A DNA stretch of 64,000 bases from an uncultured Sphingomonas sp. (GTDB lineage: Bacteria > Pseudomonadota > Alphaproteobacteria > Sphingomonadales > Sphingomonadaceae). The notes under the pieces are model-generated. The model made no database searches and was not told where the DNA came from. It saw only the letters and a program-made list of their open reading frames with translations. The position numbers and the translations under genes were made by a program. This document shows, one piece after another, positions 1 through 10,364 of this stretch (positions are counted from its first letter, which is position 1; each line of letters begins with the position of its first letter). The DNA is taken from assembly GCA_913775975.1 (NCBI GenBank), contig CAJYLQ010000002.1, positions 1-64,000 of the forward strand, written 5' to 3'.

Positions 1-269
1 TGCTGCTCGTCGCCGGCAAGAAGGATGACAAGGCGGGCCACGCCAACTTCCTGCATGTCGGCATCGCCAACCGCTCGTTCGAGCGCCGCTTCGAACTCGC
101 CGACTTCGTGTTCGTCGAGGATGCGCGGCTCAATGACGGCCTGCTCGTGATCGATCTGGTCCGCGAAGTGCCGGAGGCGATGAAGCCGAAGACGATCGCG
201 ATCAAGACGGGCGCTCCGCTCGCCGCGGTCGAGGCGAAGCCGGCCACTGACGAGGCCAAGGCCGCGTAA
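1..269 (+). CDS. Hsp20/IbpA-family small heat shock protein, 3' end only
   Basis: Frame reads ...GHANFLHVGIANRSFERRFELADFVFVEDARLNDGLLVIDLVREVPEAMKPKTIAI..., typical of the C-terminal alpha-crystallin domain of IbpA-like proteins; stop TAA 267-269; truncated by the window start. Confidence 0.85.
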   Translation, partial: LLVAGKKDDKAGHANFLHVGIANRSFERRFELADFVFVEDARLNDGLLVIDLVREVPEAMKPKTIAIKTGAPLAAVEAKPATDEAKAA

Positions 270-452
270 ATCAGGCTCGGCGCCTGTTGCTCCCTTTTCC
301 AGGTGCCGTGGGGCGTCCGGACCGGAAGGTCCGGGCGCTTTCCTGTTTTCCGGGGGTTGAAGCCGCCTCGCGCTGGAGGGCGAGGCTGACCGTCACATTT
401 TACGGGTCGATCCTCGTTCCCCCGGCCCTTGCCGGGATGACGAAGGCTGACG

Positions 453-2105
453 TCAGACCAGCCGGCTCTGCTTCACCGCCGCTTCGATGAAGCTGGCGAA
501 TAGCGGATGCGGGTCGAACGGCTTGGACTTCAGTTCAGGATGGAACTGCACGCCGACGAACCAGGGATGGTCCGGCCGCTCGACGATCTCGGGCAACGTG
601 CCGTCGGGCGACATGCCGCTGAACACCAGCCCGCCCTTTTCCAATGCGTCCTTGTAGTTCGTGTTCACCTCGTAACGGTGGCGATGCCGCTCCGAAATGG
701 CGTTGCTGCCGTAGATGGAGGCGACCACGGAATTGCCCGCCAGCGCCGCCTGATAGGCGCCCAGCCGCATCGTGCCGCCAAGGTCGCCCTGTTCCTCGCG
801 CTTCTCCAACCCGTCGCGGCCCATCCATTCGGTGATGAGACCCACCACCGGCTCCGTCGTCTCGCCAAATTCGGTCGAGGAGGCGTCGGCGATGCCGGCC
901 AGGTTCCGCGCGCCCTCGATGCAGGCCATCTGCATCCCGAAGCAGATGCCGAAATACGGCACCTGCCGTTCGCGTGCGAAGCGCACCGACTTGATCTTGC
1001 CCTCCGCCCCGCGCTCGCCAAAGGCACCGGGGACGAGGATCGCGTGGCAGGGTTCCAGCTGCGCGGCGATCTCGCTCTCGTCGTCGCCCTCGAACAGTTC
1101 GGCGTCGATCCAGCGGACGTTGACCTTCACCCGGTTGGCGATGCCGCCATGGACCAGCGCCTCATTGAGCGATTTGTACGCGTCCTGCAGGCCGACATAT
1201 TTGCCGACGACGCCGACCGTCACCTCGCCCTCGGGGTTGAACAGGCGATCGACGATCTCCGTCCAGCGGGACAGGTCGGGCGCCGCACCCGGCTCGATGC
1301 CGAAGGCGCGGAGCACCTCCGAATCGAGCCCCTCGGCATGATATTGCAGCGGCACGGCATAGATGCTCTTCGCATCCAGCGCCGGGATGACGGCGGATGC
1401 CGGCACGTTACAGAACAGTGCGATCTTCGCCCGTTCCGACGCCGGCAGCGGCTGTTCGCAGCGGCAGACCAGAACGTCGGGCGCCACGCCCAGCGCCGCG
1501 ATCTCGCGCACCGAATGCTGCGTCGGCTTCGTCTTCAGCTCACCGGCGGCGGCGATATAAGGGACGAGGGTGACGTGCACCGACACCGACTGGCCGCGCC
1601 CCAGTTCGTTGCGCAGCTGGCGGATCGATTCGATGAACGGCAGCGATTCGATATCGCCGACCGTGCCGCCGATCTCGCACAGCACGAAATCCAGTTCCTG
1701 CCCGTCGTCGTCGACCGTGTCCGCCTTCGCGAACGCCTTGATCGCGTCGGTGACGTGCGGAACGACCTGCACCGTTGCGCCCAGATAATCGCCGCGCCGC
1801 TCGCGCTGGATGATCTGCTGATAGATCCGGCCCGAAGTGACATTGTCCGACTGGTGTGCCGCGACGCCGGTGAAGCGCTCGTAATGGCCGAGGTCGAGGT
1901 CCGTCTCCGCCCCGTCGTCGGTCACATAGACTTCGCCATGCTGGTACGGGCTCATCGTGCCCGGATCGACGTTCAGATAGGGATCGAACTTGCGAATGCG
2001 CACGCGATAGCCGCGTGCCTGGAGGAGAGCCGCGAGCGAAGCCGCCATGAGGCCCTTGCCGAGCGACGAAACCACGCCGCCGGTGATGAAGATATACCGC
2101 GCCAT
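453..2105 (-). CDS. pyrG: CTP synthase
   Basis: 550 aa; [78 protein letters not shown] and glutaminase motif YFGICFGMQ. Confidence 0.98.
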   Translation of the reverse strand: MARYIFITGGVVSSLGKGLMAASLAALLQARGYRVRIRKFDPYLNVDPGTMSPYQHGEVYVTDDGAETDLDLGHYERFTGVAAHQSDNVTSGRIYQQIIQRERRGDYLGATVQVVPHVTDAIKAFAKADTVDDDGQELDFVLCEIGGTVGDIESLPFIESIRQLRNELGRGQSVSVHVTLVPYIAAAGELKTKPTQHSVREIAALGVAPDVLVCRCEQPLPASERAKIALFCNVPASAVIPALDAKSIYAVPLQYHAEGLDSEVLRAFGIEPGAAPDLSRWTEIVDRLFNPEGEVTVGVVGKYVGLQDAYKSLNEALVHGGIANRVKVNVRWIDAELFEGDDESEIAAQLEPCHAILVPGAFGERGAEGKIKSVRFARERQVPYFGICFGMQMACIEGARNLAGIADASSTEFGETTEPVVGLITEWMGRDGLEKREEQGDLGGTMRLGAYQAALAGNSVVASIYGSNAISERHRHRYEVNTNYKDALEKGGLVFSGMSPDGTLPEIVERPDHPWFVGVQFHPELKSKPFDPHPLFASFIEAAVKQSRLV

Positions 2106-2193
2106 GGGAAGAATCGCCTAGCTTGGATGAGGGGCATAGGACAAGCGCCCCCGAACGCGCGGAGGCACAGGCCGGACGAAAATCGTGTCGGAT

Positions 2194-2586
2194 TTAGTTG
2201 GCGAGCGGGACCGCGGAGTTGTCCGCCGGGCTGCCCGGACCGACCGATGCCGGCACGCCGGCGCCGGTCGTCACCGGACCCTTGGCCGGGGTGTTCGGCA
2301 CGGCGTTCTCGGCGGGCGCCGGAACCGACCGAGCCAGCGACGTGTCGATCGTCGCCGTGCCCCGATGCCCCGCCGCCACGAAGGCCAGCAGGATCGAGAA
2401 GGCGATGAACACGCCCGCCAGTACCGACGTGGCGCGGGTCAGAAAGTTCGCCGCGCCGCGCGCCGACATCAGGCCAGACGGGCTGCCGCCCGTGGTGAGG
2501 CCGCCGCCCTCCGAACGCTGCATCAGGATCACCGTCACCAGGGCGGCGGCGATGATGGCGTGGACGACGAGCAGGAAGGCGAACAT
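2194..2586 (-). CDS. secG: Preprotein translocase subunit SecG
   Basis: MFAFLLVVHAIIAAALVTVILMQRSEGGGLTTGGSPSGLMSARGAANFLTRAT; start trimmed from the 2640 ORF. Confidence 0.93.
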   Translation of the reverse strand: MFAFLLVVHAIIAAALVTVILMQRSEGGGLTTGGSPSGLMSARGAANFLTRATSVLAGVFIAFSILLAFVAAGHRGTATIDTSLARSVPAPAENAVPNTPAKGPVTTGAGVPASVGPGSPADNSAVPLAN

Positions 2587-2603
2587 GGGCCGGGGGTGTT
2601 CCG

Positions 2604-3179
2604 ATGATGACTGAATCTGCCGCGCACATAGGCGACGCATCGCCCCGGATCAACCAATCACCGGCCGCCCGCCCCGTCCCGCTGCGGCGGGCAAGGGATG
2701 CAACCTGTGTCAAAAAGCCCGACAAGGGCGGAAACCGTGACGCATGGCGGGCGTTAAACCATCGTAACGAAGCCCGTTCTTCCGACGGGTCAGGACCGAC
2801 GGAACCGCAGCACGTGGCTACTGCCGACCTCCCCACCCTGTCGACCTGGATGAGCGTGCTGGTCGATTATGTCCGCTCCGGCGAGCCCGATCTGACCAAT
2901 CGGCAGATGGCGCTGCTGATGGTCGTTTATCTTAACCCGGGTCCGCATACGGTACGCGGATTGGCGCGCGCCCTGAACGTGTCGAAGCCCGTGGTGACGC
3001 GCGCCTTGAATCGACTGGGTGCGCTCGGCTATCTGCGCCGTCAGCGCGACGACGCGGACAAGCGCAACATATTCGTGGCGCGCACTTCCGAAGGGGCAGA
3101 GTTTCTTGAAGAGTTCGGGCAGTTCATCGGCGAAAACGCCCTCGCCCCAGGGGGTTCTCCCGCACACGCCATCGCGTAA
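2604..3179 (+). CDS. MarR-like winged-helix regulator (true start probably near 2814)
   Basis: wHTH core NRQMALLMVVYLNPGPHTVRGLARALNVSKPVVTRALNRLGALGYLRRQRDDADKRNIFVART; upstream part of the ORF looks non-coding. Confidence 0.85.
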   Translation: MMTESAAHIGDASPRINQSPAARPVPLRRARDATCVKKPDKGGNRDAWRALNHRNEARSSDGSGPTEPQHVATADLPTLSTWMSVLVDYVRSGEPDLTNRQMALLMVVYLNPGPHTVRGLARALNVSKPVVTRALNRLGALGYLRRQRDDADKRNIFVARTSEGAEFLEEFGQFIGENALAPGGSPAHAIA

Positions 3180-3180
3180 G

Positions 3181-3489
3181 TCCTTCGCGCTGACCGGCCG
3201 ATCCGCGTCGATAGATCCGCGGACGCAGGCGGTTCGCCCCGACCTTGCCGACGTAAGGCTCGCCGAACAGGTGTTCGCCCCCCATTACGCCGCCCCGGTC
3301 CCGCATCGCCTGAAGCGGGAAGCGACGTTGCTCGAGGGGCGCGGCGCGGATGCCGCCGTGATGACGACGCTGTCCGCCGGCGACGCCTTCGAATTGCTCG
3401 ATGTGACGGCGGGGATCGCCTGGGGCATCGCACCGGCTGCCGGTCTCGTCGGCTATCTGCCTCTCGCGGCGCTGGAGGCGACGGCATGA
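3181..3489 (+). CDS. Bacterial SH3-like domain protein resembling the N-terminus of NlpC/P60 peptidases (start uncertain)
   Basis: DPRTQAVRPDLADVRLAEQVFAPHYAAPVPHRLKREATLLEGRG...LSAGDAFELLDVTAGIAWGIAPAAGLVGYLPLAALEATA; lacks a downstream Cys/His catalytic domain; open frame extends back to 3019. Confidence 0.6.
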   Translation, partial: SFALTGRSASIDPRTQAVRPDLADVRLAEQVFAPHYAAPVPHRLKREATLLEGRGADAAVMTTLSAGDAFELLDVTAGIAWGIAPAAGLVGYLPLAALEATA

Positions 3490-4412
3490 GCGTAAAGGTC
3501 TTCATCGACGGCGGCGCCGGGACGACCGGCCTGGAAATCAACGACCGCCTTGCCGGCCGTGCGGATGTCGAGATGATCGTCCTCGACGACGCCCGGCGCA
3601 AGGATGCCGGCGCGCGGGCGGAGGCGCTGAACGCCGCCGACTTCGTGATCCTGTGTCTGCCCGACGATGCGGCGCGGGAAGCGGTGTCGCTGATCGCGAA
3701 CGACCGTGTCCGCGTGATCGACGCATCGACCGCGCATCGCGTCGCGCCGGGCTGGACCTATGGCTTCGCGGAGCTGGACCCGGGCCATGGCGATGCGATC
3801 GCGGCGGCGCGATTCGTGACCAATCCGGGCTGCTATCCCACCGGCTTCCTCGCGCTCGTGCGCCCGCTTGTCCGTGCCGGCCTGCTGCCCGCCGATGCAC
3901 GGGTTTCGGTGAACGCCACATCCGGCTATTCGGGCGGCGGCAAGGCGATGATCGCCGAGTTCGAGGGCGGTGGCGCTTCCGCCTTCCGCCCCTATGGCCT
4001 GTCCCTGTCGCACAAGCACGTGCCGGAGATGACGCGCCATGCCGGCCTGACGCACGGTCCGATCTTCCAGCCCGCCGTCGCCAACACCTATCGCGGCATG
4101 GTCGTGGAGGTGCCGCTGCACCTCGCCCAGTTCGCACCCGGCACCGATGTCGACGCGATCAAATCTGCGTTCCGCGCCGCCTATCCGGCTGGCGGACTCG
4201 TCCGGTTCGTGGATGACGCCGTCTCGACCGTGTCGATCGAGGACGATGCCGGAACGGACCGGATGACGCTGCGGCTGTTCGCCAATCGGGGCGTCGGGCA
4301 GGTCCGGCTGGTCGCCACGCTCGACAATCTGGGCAAGGGCGCAGGCGGCGCGGCGGTGCAGAACCTGAACATCATGGCCGGGTTCGCCCCCCTCGCCGGC
4401 CTCGTGCTCTGA
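3486..4412 (+). CDS. argC: N-acetyl-gamma-glutamyl-phosphate reductase (short type)
   Basis: 308 aa; IDGGAGTTGLEI, NPGCYPTGFLALVRPL active-site Cys, SGYSGGGK; 4 nt overlap with the preceding ORF. Confidence 0.95.
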   Translation: MSVKVFIDGGAGTTGLEINDRLAGRADVEMIVLDDARRKDAGARAEALNAADFVILCLPDDAAREAVSLIANDRVRVIDASTAHRVAPGWTYGFAELDPGHGDAIAAARFVTNPGCYPTGFLALVRPLVRAGLLPADARVSVNATSGYSGGGKAMIAEFEGGGASAFRPYGLSLSHKHVPEMTRHAGLTHGPIFQPAVANTYRGMVVEVPLHLAQFAPGTDVDAIKSAFRAAYPAGGLVRFVDDAVSTVSIEDDAGTDRMTLRLFANRGVGQVRLVATLDNLGKGAGGAAVQNLNIMAGFAPLAGLVL

Positions 4413-4432
4413 TCCAATCTGAAAGGACTGCC

Positions 4433-5896
4433 ATGGACCGTCATCCCGTGGGCAAGCTGCTGCTGTTCGGCGCAACCGGCGATCTGGCGCAGCGGATGCT
4501 CCTGCCCTCGCTCTATGGCCTCCACGCCGACGGCCTGCTGCCCGAAGGGCTGACGATCACGGGCGCGGCGCGTCACGATCATGACGATGCGGGCTATCGC
4601 GCCTTCGCGCGCAAGGCGCTGGACGAGTTCCTGCCGAAGGACCGCAAGGACGAGGGCGCGCTCGCCAGCTTCCTCGACCGCCTGTTCTACCAGCCGACCG
4701 ACCTTTCCGATCCCGCCAGCTTCCCGCCGCTGGCGGAGAAGATCGGCGACGTATCGGGTGGCCTCGCCATCTACCTGTCGACCGCGCCGTCGCTGTTCGA
4801 GCAGGCGATCACCGGCCTGTCGGAAGTCGGGCTGGCGGGCGAGACGGTGCGCGTGGGGTTGGAAAAGCCGCTCGGTTACGACCTCGCCTCCAGCCGCGAG
4901 ATCAACGACGCGGTTGCCCGCGCCTTCCCGGAAGAGCGGACGTTCCGCATCGACCATTATCTGGGCAAGGAGACGGTGCAGAACATCCTGGCGCTGCGGT
5001 TCGGCAACAGCTTCTTCGAGCCGGTGTGGAACGCGCAAGGGATCGACAACGTCCAGATCACGATCGCCGAGACGGTCGGTCTGGAGGAGCGCGCAGGCTA
5101 TTACGAGACGGCGGGTGCGCTGCGCGACATGGTGCAGAACCATATCCTGCAGCTGCTGGCGCTGATCGCGATGGAGCCGCCCGCACATTTCGACGGCACC
5201 GACGTTCGCGACGAAAAGTCCAAGGTGTTCCGCTCCTTGCGGATCATGAAGCCCGAGGAGGTGCCGCACAACACCGTCACCGGCCAGTATGGCGACGGCG
5301 CGGTCGGCGGCAAGTTCGTGAAGAGCTACGCCGAGGAACTGGGCAAGTCCTCCGCGACCGAAACCTTCGTCGCGATCAAGGCGCATGTCGACAACTGGCG
5401 CTGGCAGGGCGTCCCCTTCTATCTGCGCACCGGCAAGCGGATGGCGACCCGCCGGTCGGAGATCGCGATCCAGTTCAAGGCGGTGCCGCATTCGATGTTC
5501 GCGGGGCGCGGCGGGCTGCTTCAGCCCAACATGCTCATCATCCGCCTGCAGCCGGAGGAGTATATCCAGCTGCTCGTCATGGCGAAGGAGCCCGGCCTTG
5601 ACCGCGAAGGCGTCCGCCTGCGCGAGGTGCCGCTGAACCTGTCGATGGACGCGGAGTTCGCGGGCAGCCGCCGCCGCATCGCCTATGAACGATTGCTGCT
5701 CGACCTGATCGAGGGCGACCAGACGCTGTTCGTCCGCCGCGACGAGGTGGAGGCGCAGTGGAAGTGGATCGACGCGATCCGCGCCGGCTGGACCGCCAAC
5801 GACCAGAAGCCGAAAAGCTACCCCTCGGGCAGCTGGGGGCCCTCCGCCGCGATCGCACTGACCGAGCGCGACGGCGTGACCTGGCAAGACGATTGA
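4433..5896 (+). CDS. zwf: Glucose-6-phosphate 1-dehydrogenase
   Basis: 487 aa; LFGATGDLAQRMLLPSLY, RIDHYLGKETVQNILALRFGN. Confidence 0.98.
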   Translation: MDRHPVGKLLLFGATGDLAQRMLLPSLYGLHADGLLPEGLTITGAARHDHDDAGYRAFARKALDEFLPKDRKDEGALASFLDRLFYQPTDLSDPASFPPLAEKIGDVSGGLAIYLSTAPSLFEQAITGLSEVGLAGETVRVGLEKPLGYDLASSREINDAVARAFPEERTFRIDHYLGKETVQNILALRFGNSFFEPVWNAQGIDNVQITIAETVGLEERAGYYETAGALRDMVQNHILQLLALIAMEPPAHFDGTDVRDEKSKVFRSLRIMKPEEVPHNTVTGQYGDGAVGGKFVKSYAEELGKSSATETFVAIKAHVDNWRWQGVPFYLRTGKRMATRRSEIAIQFKAVPHSMFAGRGGLLQPNMLIIRLQPEEYIQLLVMAKEPGLDREGVRLREVPLNLSMDAEFAGSRRRIAYERLLLDLIEGDQTLFVRRDEVEAQWKWIDAIRAGWTANDQKPKSYPSGSWGPSAAIALTERDGVTWQDD

Positions 5897-5904
5897 TCTC
5901 GATC

Positions 5905-6003
5905 CTCCCCGCTCGCGGGGGAAGCGGGAGCGTAGGCGCTGCGAGAGTGGGGCTTCGACGACCGAACCGTTTTTGGAGCTCCCCCTTCCCCCTGCCAGGC
6001 AGG
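5905..6003. repeat. Structured GC-rich element between zwf and pgl
   Basis: CCCCGC-TC-GCGGGG hairpin; GGGGAAG can also pair with the distal CTTCCCC. Confidence 0.5.
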
Positions 6004-6064
6004 ATCACCCATACGTATGTCTGTCGCGTTGCGGGCCGCATTGGCCTAGCGTGACTCGTGGAGA

Positions 6065-6778
6065 GTGAAGATGACGACCGAAATCGAATGGTGGGACTAT
6101 GAGGACGCGGCCGAACTGGCCGATGCCATCGCCGGCGACGTCCAGTTCGTCATCGAAAGCGCGCTCGATGCCCGCGGCTCCGCGGTGATCGCGCTGGCGG
6201 GTGGCAAGACGCCCTTCCCCGCCTATGAAAAGCTGGCCAAGGCCAAGCTCGACTGGAAGAAGGTGACGATCGTCCCGACCGACGAGCGGGTCGTGCCGCT
6301 GGGCGATCCCCTGTCCAACATCACGAAGATCGCCAAGATCTTCCTGCCCAAGGGCGCGCGCGTGATGCCGATCGTGCCGCAGGCGACCGGCGACTACAAG
6401 GCGGCGGGCCGTTCCGCCGATGCGCTGATGCAGGACCTGCACTGGCCGCTCGACTTCTGCCTGCTGGGCGTCGGCGGCGACGGGCATACCGCGTCGATCT
6501 TCCCCGGCCCCGATCTCGACGAGGCGCTGAACGGTCCCAAGGAGCGCCGCGCGCTGGGCGTTATGCCCGACCCGCTGCCGCCCGAGGCGCCGGTCGCACG
6601 CGTGTCGTTGTCCCACTCCGCGATCGCATCCGCCCGCGCGCTGATGATCGCGTTCACCGGCACCGCCAAGAAGCGTGTGCTGGAGGATGCGATCAAGCAG
6701 GGGCCCTCCTCCGCCTATCCGATTGGCCGCGTGCTGGCCGAGGTGGAACTGCCGGTCGATATCCACTGGGCGCCCTGA
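6065..6778 (+). CDS. pgl: 6-phosphogluconolactonase (start may be 6071)
   Basis: VIALAGGKTPFPAYEKL, DERVVPLGDPLSN, LGVGGDGHTASIFPG. Confidence 0.96.
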   Translation: MKMTTEIEWWDYEDAAELADAIAGDVQFVIESALDARGSAVIALAGGKTPFPAYEKLAKAKLDWKKVTIVPTDERVVPLGDPLSNITKIAKIFLPKGARVMPIVPQATGDYKAAGRSADALMQDLHWPLDFCLLGVGGDGHTASIFPGPDLDEALNGPKERRALGVMPDPLPPEAPVARVSLSHSAIASARALMIAFTGTAKKRVLEDAIKQGPSSAYPIGRVLAEVELPVDIHWAP

Positions 6779-6819
6779 CCCCGGTCGCCCCTTCTTCCCT
6801 CCCCAATTAGGCCCTGTCG

Positions 6820-8628
6820 ATGAACCCCGCCGTCCTTGCCGTTACCGACCGCATCATCGAGCGTTCGCGCCCGATGCGCGCAGCCTATCTGGACCTGATC
6901 CGGCGCGAGCGGGAGACGGCGATCGGTCGCCCCAATCTGGGCTGCGCGAACCTGGCCCACGCCTATGCGGGGACGGAGGAGGATCGCGACCAGCTGCGCG
7001 CCGATGCCGGGATGAACATCGGCATCGTCACCGCCTATAACGACATGCTGTCGGCGCACGCCGTCTATTACCGCTATCCCGAGCTGATGAAGGTCTGGGC
7101 GCGGGAGGTCGGCGCGACGGCACAGGTCGCGGGCGGCGTGCCGGCGATGTGCGACGGCGTGACGCAGGGCTATCCCGGCATGGAGCTGTCGCTGTTCAGC
7201 CGCGATACGATCGCGCTGTCGACGGCGGTGGCGCTGAGCCACGGCACGTTCGAGGGCGCGGCGCTGCTGGGTATCTGCGACAAGATCGTGCCCGGCCTGC
7301 TGATGGGCGCGCTGCGCTTCGGCCATCTGCCGATGATCCTGATCCCCGGCGGCCCGATGCCGTCGGGCCTGCCCAACAAGGCGAAGGCGGCGGTGCGCGA
7401 ACAGTTCGCCGAGGGCAAGGTCGGGCGCGAGGAGCTGCTGGAGGCGGAGATCGGCGCCTATCATTCGAAGGGCACCTGCACCTTCTACGGCACCGCCAAC
7501 ACCAACCAGATGATGATGGAGGTGATGGGCCTCCACATGCCCGGCGCCGCCTTCGTCAATCCGGGCACGAAGCTGCGGCAGGAACTGACGCGGGCGGCGG
7601 TGCACCGGCTGGCCGAGATCGGCAGCCGGGGTGACGATTATCGCCCGATCGGCCACTGCGTCGACGAAAAGGCGATCGTCAACGCCGCTGTCGGTCTGCT
7701 GGCGACGGGCGGTTCGACCAATCACCTCCTCCACCTGCCCGCCATCGCGCGCGCGGCGGGGATCGTGATCGACTGGGAGGATATGGACCGGCTGTCGGCG
7801 GCGGTGCCGCTGATCGCGCGCGTCTATCCCAACGGATCGGCGGACGTGAACGGGTTTGAGGCAGCGGGCGGCATGCCTTTCGTGGTGCGCGAACTGCTGG
7901 GCGCGGGGCTGCTGCATGGTGACATCATGACCGTCGCGGGCACGATGGCGGACTATGGCGAAAAGCCCGCGATGGAGGGCGACGCCCTGACCTGGCAGCC
8001 GGTCGGCGACAGTGGCGACGAGACGATCCTGCGCCCCGCCGCCAATCCATTTTCCCCCGACGGCGGAATGCGGATTCTCCAAGGCAATATCGGCCGCGCC
8101 TGCATCAAGGTGTCGGCGGTCGACAAGGAACGCTGGGTGATCGAGGCGCCGGCGCGCGTCTTCGAGGACCAGTTGGATGTACTGGCGGCGTTCAAGACGG
8201 GTGAGCTGGAGCAGGACGTCGTCGTCGTCGTCCGCTTTCAGGGGCCGCGCGCGAACGGGATGCCGGAACTGCACAAGCTGACGCCGCCGCTGGGCGTGCT
8301 TCAGAATCGCGGGTTCAAGGTGGCGCTGGTGACCGACGGCCGCATGTCGGGCGCCAGCGGCAAGGTCCCTTGCGCGATCCACTGCTCGCCAGAGGCACTC
8401 GGCGGCGGCGCGATCGGCCTGATCCGCGACGGTGACATGATCCGCGTCGATGCCGTCGCCGGCACCGTCGATGCGCTGGTCGACGCGGCCGAATGGGCCG
8501 CGCGGACGCCCGCCGAGGCGCCGGTTGCCGCCAGCGGGATGGGGCGCGAGTTGTTCGGGCTGTTCCGGGGAGCATCCGACGAGGCGGAAAAGGGCGCATC
8601 GGCCATCCTGGCCGGCGCGGCGCTCTAG
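6820..8628 (+). CDS. edd: Phosphogluconate dehydratase
   Basis: 602 aa; IlvD/Edd family, [68 protein letters not shown]. Confidence 0.98.
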   Translation: MNPAVLAVTDRIIERSRPMRAAYLDLIRRERETAIGRPNLGCANLAHAYAGTEEDRDQLRADAGMNIGIVTAYNDMLSAHAVYYRYPELMKVWAREVGATAQVAGGVPAMCDGVTQGYPGMELSLFSRDTIALSTAVALSHGTFEGAALLGICDKIVPGLLMGALRFGHLPMILIPGGPMPSGLPNKAKAAVREQFAEGKVGREELLEAEIGAYHSKGTCTFYGTANTNQMMMEVMGLHMPGAAFVNPGTKLRQELTRAAVHRLAEIGSRGDDYRPIGHCVDEKAIVNAAVGLLATGGSTNHLLHLPAIARAAGIVIDWEDMDRLSAAVPLIARVYPNGSADVNGFEAAGGMPFVVRELLGAGLLHGDIMTVAGTMADYGEKPAMEGDALTWQPVGDSGDETILRPAANPFSPDGGMRILQGNIGRACIKVSAVDKERWVIEAPARVFEDQLDVLAAFKTGELEQDVVVVVRFQGPRANGMPELHKLTPPLGVLQNRGFKVALVTDGRMSGASGKVPCAIHCSPEALGGGAIGLIRDGDMIRVDAVAGTVDALVDAAEWAARTPAEAPVAASGMGRELFGLFRGASDEAEKGASAILAGAAL

Positions 8629-8639
8629 GCGGGACGGAT

Positions 8640-8719
8640 CCTCATCCCCGCCCGTCTCTGCCGGACGGGCCTTCCCCATCGCAAGGGAAGGGGCGCCCCG
8701 GGGCGCCGCGACGATGAGG
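8640..8719. repeat. Cloverleaf-like palindromic element between edd and glk
   Basis: Outer CCTCATC (8640-8646)/GATGAGG (8713-8719) enclosing GCCCGTC/GACGGGC (8650-8670), CTTCCC/GGGAAG (8671-8690) and the perfect palindrome GGCGCCCCGGGGCGCC (8692-8707). Confidence 0.8.
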
Positions 8720-8751
8720 GCGACACGAGGTAATAGCCAGGTAGGGGATCC

Positions 8752-9720
8752 ATGCAGGTCGTAGCAGTCGATATCGGGGGCACCCACGCCCGCTTCGCCA
8801 TTGCGGAGGTGGAAAATCGCCGCGTGGTGTCGCTGGGCCCGGTCTGTACGCAGAAGACGGCCGAGCACGCGTCTCTGCAAACCGCGTGGCAGGCATTCGA
8901 GGCCGAACAGGGCGCCCCCCTGCCCCGGGCCGCGGCGATTTCCGTCGCCTCGCCGATCACCGGCGACGTGATCCGGCTGACCAACAATCCCTGGGTGATC
9001 CGCCCCTCGCTGATCCCGGAGCGGCTGAATGCCGAGACCTGGACGATCATCAACGATTTCGGCGCGGTCGGCCATGCGGTCGCCCAGCTGCCCGAGGCGG
9101 ACTTCGTCCATCTCTGCGGCCCCGACACGCCGCTGCCGACCGAGGGGATCACCACCGTCTGCGGTCCGGGCACGGGGCTGGGCGTCGCGCAGGTATTCAA
9201 GACGGCGGGCGAGTATCACGTGCTGTCGACCGAAGGCGGCCATATGGACTATGCGCCGCTCGACGGGATCGAGGACACGATCCTGAAACGGCTGCGCAAG
9301 CATTTCACGCGCGTGTCGGCCGAGCGGGTCGTCGCGGGTCCCGGCATCGTCGCGATCTACGAGACGCTGGCGGAGATCGAGGGGCGTGCGGTGCCCAGCC
9401 GCGACGACAAGACGATCTGGCAGGAGGCACTGGAGGGCACCGATTCGATCGCGCTCGCCGCCCTCGATCGCTTCTGCCTCGCGCTGGGCGCCGTGGCGGG
9501 CGATCTGGCGCTGGCGCATGGTGCGAAAGGCGTCGTGATCGCCGGCGGGCTGGGCCTGCGCATCAAGGACAAGCTGCTCCGCTCCGGCTTCGACCAGCGG
9601 TTCGTCGCCAAGGGGCGCTTCCAGTCGATGATGGCGGCGATGCCCGTGAAGCTCATCACCCACCCGCAACCGGGCCTGTTCGGCGCGGCGGCGGCCTTTG
9701 CCCAGGAACATGCCCGATGA
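8752..9720 (+). CDS. glk: Glucokinase
   Basis: 322 aa; [47 protein letters not shown]. Confidence 0.96.
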   Translation: MQVVAVDIGGTHARFAIAEVENRRVVSLGPVCTQKTAEHASLQTAWQAFEAEQGAPLPRAAAISVASPITGDVIRLTNNPWVIRPSLIPERLNAETWTIINDFGAVGHAVAQLPEADFVHLCGPDTPLPTEGITTVCGPGTGLGVAQVFKTAGEYHVLSTEGGHMDYAPLDGIEDTILKRLRKHFTRVSAERVVAGPGIVAIYETLAEIEGRAVPSRDDKTIWQEALEGTDSIALAALDRFCLALGAVAGDLALAHGAKGVVIAGGLGLRIKDKLLRSGFDQRFVAKGRFQSMMAAMPVKLITHPQPGLFGAAAAFAQEHAR

Positions 9721-10322
9721 CGCCCATTCTCAATATCATGCGGACCAGCGCGGTCATCCCCGTGCTGGTGATCGACGACGCCGCCACCGCCCGCCCGCTG
9801 GCCGAGGCGCTGGTTCGCGGCGGCCTGAAGGTTCTGGAGGTGACGATGCGTACCCCCGCCGCGCTGGAGGCGATCGCGGAAATGAAGACGGTGGAGGGCG
9901 CGATCGTCGGCGCCGGCACCGTCGTCAACGAGGACCAGCTGCGCCAGGTCGCGGATGCCGGGGTCGAGTTCATCGTCTCACCGGGCCTGACCGACCGGTT
10001 GGGCCGGGCGGTGATCGACAGCGGCATCGCCTATCTGCCCGGCATCGCGACCGCGGGCGACATCATGCGTGGCCTCGACCTCGGCCTCACCGAATTCAAG
10101 TTCTTCCCCGCCGAAACCTCTGGCGGGCTGAAGGCGCTGAAGGCACTCGCCGCCCCCTTCTACCAAGCCCGCTTTTGCCCCACGGGCGGGATCACCGAGG
10201 CTACGGCGCGCGACTGGCTTGCGTTCGGCCCGGTCGAATGCGTCGGCGGCAGCTGGGTGACGGGCGGCACGCCTGCCGAGATCGAGGCGAAGGCGCGCGC
10301 GGCGGCGGCGCTGCGCGGCTGA
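9717..10322 (+). CDS. eda: 2-dehydro-3-deoxyphosphogluconate aldolase
   Basis: [53 protein letters not shown]...[20 protein letters not shown]...CPTGGI; ATGA overlap with glk. Confidence 0.97.
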   Translation: MTPILNIMRTSAVIPVLVIDDAATARPLAEALVRGGLKVLEVTMRTPAALEAIAEMKTVEGAIVGAGTVVNEDQLRQVADAGVEFIVSPGLTDRLGRAVIDSGIAYLPGIATAGDIMRGLDLGLTEFKFFPAETSGGLKALKALAAPFYQARFCPTGGITEATARDWLAFGPVECVGGSWVTGGTPAEIEAKARAAAALRG

Positions 10323-10328
10323 ACGGGT

Positions 10329-10359
10329 GGCCGGGCGGCGACCTGCTCGCCGCCCGGCC
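10329..10359. terminator. Perfect 13 bp GC hairpin between convergent eda and PEPxxWA-CTERM genes
   Basis: GGCCGGGCGGCGA-CCTGC-TCGCCGCCCGGCC; no U tract, so terminator role is inferred from position. Confidence 0.6.
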
Positions 10360-10364
10360 CCGCT

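Noticed and set aside
507-2408. 633 aa plus-strand ORF opposite pyrG
   Set aside because: Antisense shadow ORF in GC-rich codons; no recognisable domain, and pyrG is unambiguous on the other strand
4181-5887. 568 aa minus-strand ORF opposite zwf
   Set aside because: Antisense shadow of zwf; composition not protein-like
6715-9711. 998 aa minus-strand ORF opposite edd and glk
   Set aside because: Arg/His/Asp-rich low-complexity translation typical of antisense frames; overlaps two certain enzymes
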